DNA from: Microcaldota archaeon
GTDB lineage: Archaea; Micrarchaeota; Micrarchaeia; Anstonellales; Anstonellaceae
DNA: 7,270 bases
Assembly (NCBI GenBank): GCA_023248455.1
Contig: JAHFEN010000033.1
Coordinates: 1 to 7,270, forward strand
Direction: 5' to 3'
Made by a program: the position numbers and the translations under genes. The notes under the pieces were generated by a model. The model did no database searches, was not told the DNA's origin, and worked only from the letters and a program-made list of their open reading frames with translations. The first letter of the stretch is position 1. The number at the start of each line of letters is the position of its first letter. Below, piece after piece: positions 5,242-7,270 of the stretch.

Positions 5242-6114
5242 TCATTTCCGTTTTTCGGTCAGTTTCCAGTATTGGTCCGGCCTCCGGTTGAGGAAGAACT
5301 GCCAGCCCTCGCGCACCATGCGGCTGTGCCCTGGGCTTATCCTGGCTATCAGCACTTCCTCGCCCTTGCCTGCGCGTGCAATGGTCTTCCCGAATGCGTC
5401 GATTGCAAATGAGCCGCCCCAGAAGTCCATTTTCCCCTCAGTCCCGCACCTGTTCGCCGCGGCTAACGGCATGCCATTTGCAATAGCATGCCCGCGCATT
5501 ACGTTCTCCCAGGCCGCCTGCCAGCTGCCCTCAGCCTGCGCTATCCCTTTCACTGAGCCGATTGCCGTTGGGTAAAAAATCATGTCCGCGCCCATTAGGG
5601 CAAGGCATCTCGCGGCTTCCGGGAACCACTGGTCATAGCAGATGAGGGTGCCGATTTTTCCAATCCCGGTCTTGAAGGCCCTGAACCCAAGGTTGCCCTT
5701 GTCGAAATAATCCTTCTCGTAATAGCACTCATCGTGCGGTATGTGCACTTTGCGGTACTTCCCGAGAAGCCTGCCAGTATGGTCGAATATGACGGATGTG
5801 TTGTAGAGATGGGCCCTGTCCTTCTCGTATATCGAGCCGCCTATTAGCACGATCCCGTTCTCCTTTGCTGCCTCGGAGAGCGCTTCGGTCGTTTTTCCTG
5901 GGACGGTTTCCGCCTGCGAGGCTGCCTCACTCCTCCTGCCCTGGAGCTGGGCAAAATACGGGGCGGTGAAAAGCTCTGGCAGGCAGACCACCTGCGCTCC
6001 CATGCTTTTCGCGTCGCCTATCATGCCGATTGCATGCTCAAGGTTCTGCCGCTTGCTTTCGCCCATGCGCATCTGCACCAGGCCAAGAATGATTTTTTCC
6101 GCTCCCATTTCCAT
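5242..6114 (-). CDS. aguB: N-carbamoylputrescine amidase (nitrilase superfamily)
   Basis: The enzyme hydrolyses N-carbamoylputrescine to putrescine, CO2 and ammonia. It has 290 residues from the ATG at 6114. The Glu-Lys-Cys triad of the nitrilase fold is visible: Glu47 in CLPELF, Lys122 in YRKVHIP and Cys159 in LICYDQWFPEAAR. The CYDQWFPEAAR block and the HIPHDECYYEKDYFDKGN region (res. 124-141) are characteristic of AguB rather than of other nitrilase-branch amidases. The frame is open to 6174, but the upstream 20 residues lie across the TATA box (6151-6142) and do not look like the family start, so I rejected that start. ATG 6108 is another candidate: it would have GGAAGG (6121-6116) at a normal 7-base distance, whereas that sequence is too close to 6114. 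aguA follows after four bases. The gene is divergent from the HMG-CoA reductase gene. Confidence 0.94.
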   Translation of the reverse strand: MEMGAEKIILGLVQMRMGESKRQNLEHAIGMIGDAKSMGAQVVCLPELFTAPYFAQLQGRRSEAASQAETVPGKTTEALSEAAKENGIVLIGGSIYEKDRAHLYNTSVIFDHTGRLLGKYRKVHIPHDECYYEKDYFDKGNLGFRAFKTGIGKIGTLICYDQWFPEAARCLALMGADMIFYPTAIGSVKGIAQAEGSWQAAWENVMRGHAIANGMPLAAANRCGTEGKMDFWGGSFAIDAFGKTIARAGKGEEVLIARISPGHSRMVREGWQFFLNRRPDQYWKLTEKRK

Positions 6115-6141
6115 GCCTTCCGGTTTTACTTGATGTGCAAT

Positions 6142-6151
6142 CTTTTTAAAG
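6142..6151 (-). promoter_or_regulatory. TATA-like box of aguBA, nearly symmetric and possibly shared with the divergent reductase gene
   Basis: The minus strand reads CTTTAAAAAG; the plus strand reads CTTTTTAAAG, so the box is close to a palindrome. In the minus direction it predicts a start near 6120, just before the aguB ATG candidates (6114/6108). In the plus direction it predicts a start near 6173 and a leader of about 78 bases for the reductase gene. Use in both directions is inference; the only other plus-strand candidate is a poor match around 6190. Confidence 0.5.
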
Positions 6152-6176
6152 TGTTGAATGCACCTCATGACCACAT

Positions 6177-6231
6177 GGTGCGACGCGAAACTTTAGGCTG
6201 GGCATGCCTGCCAGAGGCGTCCTGCCGCACC
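6177..6231 (+). other. Possible structured 5' leader of the HMG-CoA reductase gene
   Basis: GGTGCG (6177-6182) pairs perfectly with CGCACC (6226-6231), and the next four bases ACGC (6183-6186) pair with GCGT (6217-6220) across a one-sided bulge. Inside, GGCTGG (6196-6201) can pair with CCTGCC (6207-6212) with one mismatch and a short loop. The whole element lies upstream of the ribosome binding site and would start a few bases after the transcription start predicted from the 6142-6151 box. No known riboswitch class is recognised. A 10 bp outer stem in 55 bases is notable but could be chance in GC-rich DNA. Confidence 0.3.
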
Positions 6232-6238
6232 TTGTGAC

Positions 6239-6244
6239 GGGAGG
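6239..6244 (+). promoter_or_regulatory. Shine-Dalgarno of the HMG-CoA reductase gene
   Basis: GGGAGG lies 6 bases before the ATG at 6251. It fixes that start and contrasts with the UbiA-family gene nearby, which seems to be leaderless. Confidence 0.75.
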
Positions 6245-6250
6245 AAAACG

Positions 6251-7270
6251 ATGGCAAAGGCATCGGCAATTTCAGGATTGTACAAGATGGAGCGCAAGAA
6301 AAGAATAGAGGAGGTAGCGGATGCCGCGGGCTTGGGCGAGGGGCAGAAAAAGCTTCTTGCCTCGGATTCCCCTCTTCCATTCTCTGTTGCCGAAAGAATA
6401 AGCGAGAATGTCCTCTCCATCCATGGCCTGCCCCTCGCAGTTGCCACGAATTTCATCGTGAACGGGCGCGAGGTTCTTGTCCCAATGGCAATCGAGGAGC
6501 CTTCGGTGGTTGCCGCTGCCTCGAACGGCGCAAAATTGTGCCGCGACACAGGGGGCTTTTCTGCAAATGCCGACACGCCGGTCATGATCGGGCAGATTCA
6601 GCTGGTGGGCCTCAAGGATGCTGCAAATGCTGCGGAGAAGCTGAATGGCGCAAGGGCGGAAATCCTGAAATCCGCAGAGCCGTTCGCTGCAAATATCGCA
6701 AGCTACGGAGGAGGCTTGCGCGGCTTTGCGGCAAGGGTGATTGAAACCAAGCGGGGCCCCATGGTCATTTCAGAATTCCACGTTGATGTGCGCGACTCAA
6801 TGGGAGCGAATACGGTGAACACTATCCTGGAGGGAATTGCGCCGAAAATCTCCGAAGTAAGCGGTGCAAAGGCGAGATTGCGGATACTTTCCAACCTTGC
6901 TGTCCTCCGCCTTGCAAGGGCAACCGCCATCTGGAAGAAAGAAACCATCGGCGAGGATTCAGTTGAAGGGATTTTGGATGCCTGGGCATTTGCCGATTCT
7001 GACATTTACCGCGCAGCCACGCACAACAAGGGTGTAATGAACGGCATTGACGCTGTGGCGGTTGCAACTGGCAATGACTGGCGGGCCGTCGAGGCAGGCG
7101 CCCATTCTTACGCTGCAATTTCAGGAAAGTACGGCACACTCACCCGCTACAGAAAACTTCCTAACGGGGATTTGCAAGGCGAAATTGAGCTTCCGCTGGC
7201 AGTGGGCACTGTGGGCGGAGCAACGCGCTCTCTTCCTTCTGCAGGCGTTGCGCTCGCAATACTGGGCGTG
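6251..7270 (+). CDS. hmgA: HMG-CoA reductase, class II, C-terminus cut by window edge
   Basis: The enzyme reduces HMG-CoA to mevalonate, the committed step of isoprenoid synthesis and so of archaeal membrane lipids. The window holds the first 340 residues of an expected 400-430. Landmarks: HGLPLAVATNFIVNGRE (res. 58-74, CoA-binding start); IEEPSVVAAAS (81-91) with the catalytic Glu; DSMGANTVNTI (182-192), the class II cofactor loop; HNKGVMNGIDAVAVATGND (258-276) with Lys260 and Asp276, spaced as the catalytic Lys and Asp of the Pseudomonas mevalonii enzyme; then WRAVEAGAHSYAA (277-289) and LPLAVGTVGGAT (314-325). The EEPSVVAAAS and GNDWRAVEAGAH forms are class II; most archaea carry class I. 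The C-terminal region with the catalytic His lies beyond the window. There is no membrane segment, as expected for class II. Start ATG 6251 has a good ribosome binding site. The gene is the only plus-strand gene here and is divergent from aguB. Confidence 0.96.
   Translation, partial: MAKASAISGLYKMERKKRIEEVADAAGLGEGQKKLLASDSPLPFSVAERISENVLSIHGLPLAVATNFIVNGREVLVPMAIEEPSVVAAASNGAKLCRDTGGFSANADTPVMIGQIQLVGLKDAANAAEKLNGARAEILKSAEPFAANIASYGGGLRGFAARVIETKRGPMVISEFHVDVRDSMGANTVNTILEGIAPKISEVSGAKARLRILSNLAVLRLARATAIWKKETIGEDSVEGILDAWAFADSDIYRAATHNKGVMNGIDAVAVATGNDWRAVEAGAHSYAAISGKYGTLTRYRKLPNGDLQGEIELPLAVGTVGGATRSLPSAGVALAILGV

Noticed and set aside
4494..5575. Plus-strand open frames antisense to aguA and aguB
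   Set aside because: No recognisable domains; the opposite strand encodes two complete enzymes.
6115..6174. Longer aguB start at ATG 6174
   Set aside because: The extra 20 residues are read across the TATA box, and family similarity begins around EKIILGLVQM just after ATG 6114/6108.
1..7270. CRISPR array, tRNA or rRNA gene, insertion sequence, toxin-antitoxin or defence island
   Set aside because: No direct-repeat array, no cloverleaf-like gene with a TTC arm, no transposase or terminal inverted repeats, and no defence-family motif was seen; the window is mainly housekeeping metabolism.

Overview
The window most likely comes from an archaeon of moderate GC content, probably a metagenome-derived or poorly sampled lineage. 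Three things point that way. There is a UbiA-family enzyme of the digeranylgeranylglyceryl-phosphate synthase type (archaeal ether lipids). The PurE and TrmI sequences are archaeal in style. Several start codons have an archaeal TATA-like box 23-38 bases upstream, giving leaderless or short-leader transcripts. A DPANN-type lineage is possible but the sequence alone cannot settle it.

Layout, from the left edge. Bases 1-53 (minus) are the first 17 codons of ribosomal protein uL11, with its own promoter. Bases 131-3065 (minus) form a purC - purE - trmI-like methyltransferase - Cys-rich lipoprotein cluster with short gaps, probably one transcript starting at the TATA box near 3098. The lipoprotein gene carries a one-base frameshift exactly at the lipobox cysteine; the ATG, Shine-Dalgarno and signal peptide lie in one frame (1086-1033) and the body in another (1033-131). 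Bases 3066-3298 hold a TATA box followed by an unrecognised 32-34 codon ORF and, next to it, a diverged second copy of the last 16 codons of the neighbouring UbiA gene, in another frame and ending in the same TGA. Bases 3299-4162 (minus) are the UbiA-family prenyltransferase, probably leaderless. Bases 4194-6114 (minus) are an aguB-aguA pair (N-carbamoylputrescine amidase and agmatine deiminase). Bases 6251-7270 (plus, cut by the window edge) are a class II HMG-CoA reductase, divergent from aguB.

How the genes fit together. AguA and AguB convert agmatine to putrescine through N-carbamoylputrescine, a two-step route better known from plants and bacteria than from archaea. HMG-CoA reductase makes mevalonate, the precursor of the isoprenoid chains that the UbiA enzyme attaches to the glycerol-phosphate backbone, so the two genes flanking aguBA both serve membrane-lipid synthesis. 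PurE and PurC catalyse consecutive steps of IMP synthesis. I found no CRISPR array, tRNA, rRNA, insertion sequence or convincing new multi-gene system. The most unusual signals are the UbiA tail duplication, the frameshift at the lipobox, the small ORF with its own promoter, and the possible structured leader of the reductase gene.
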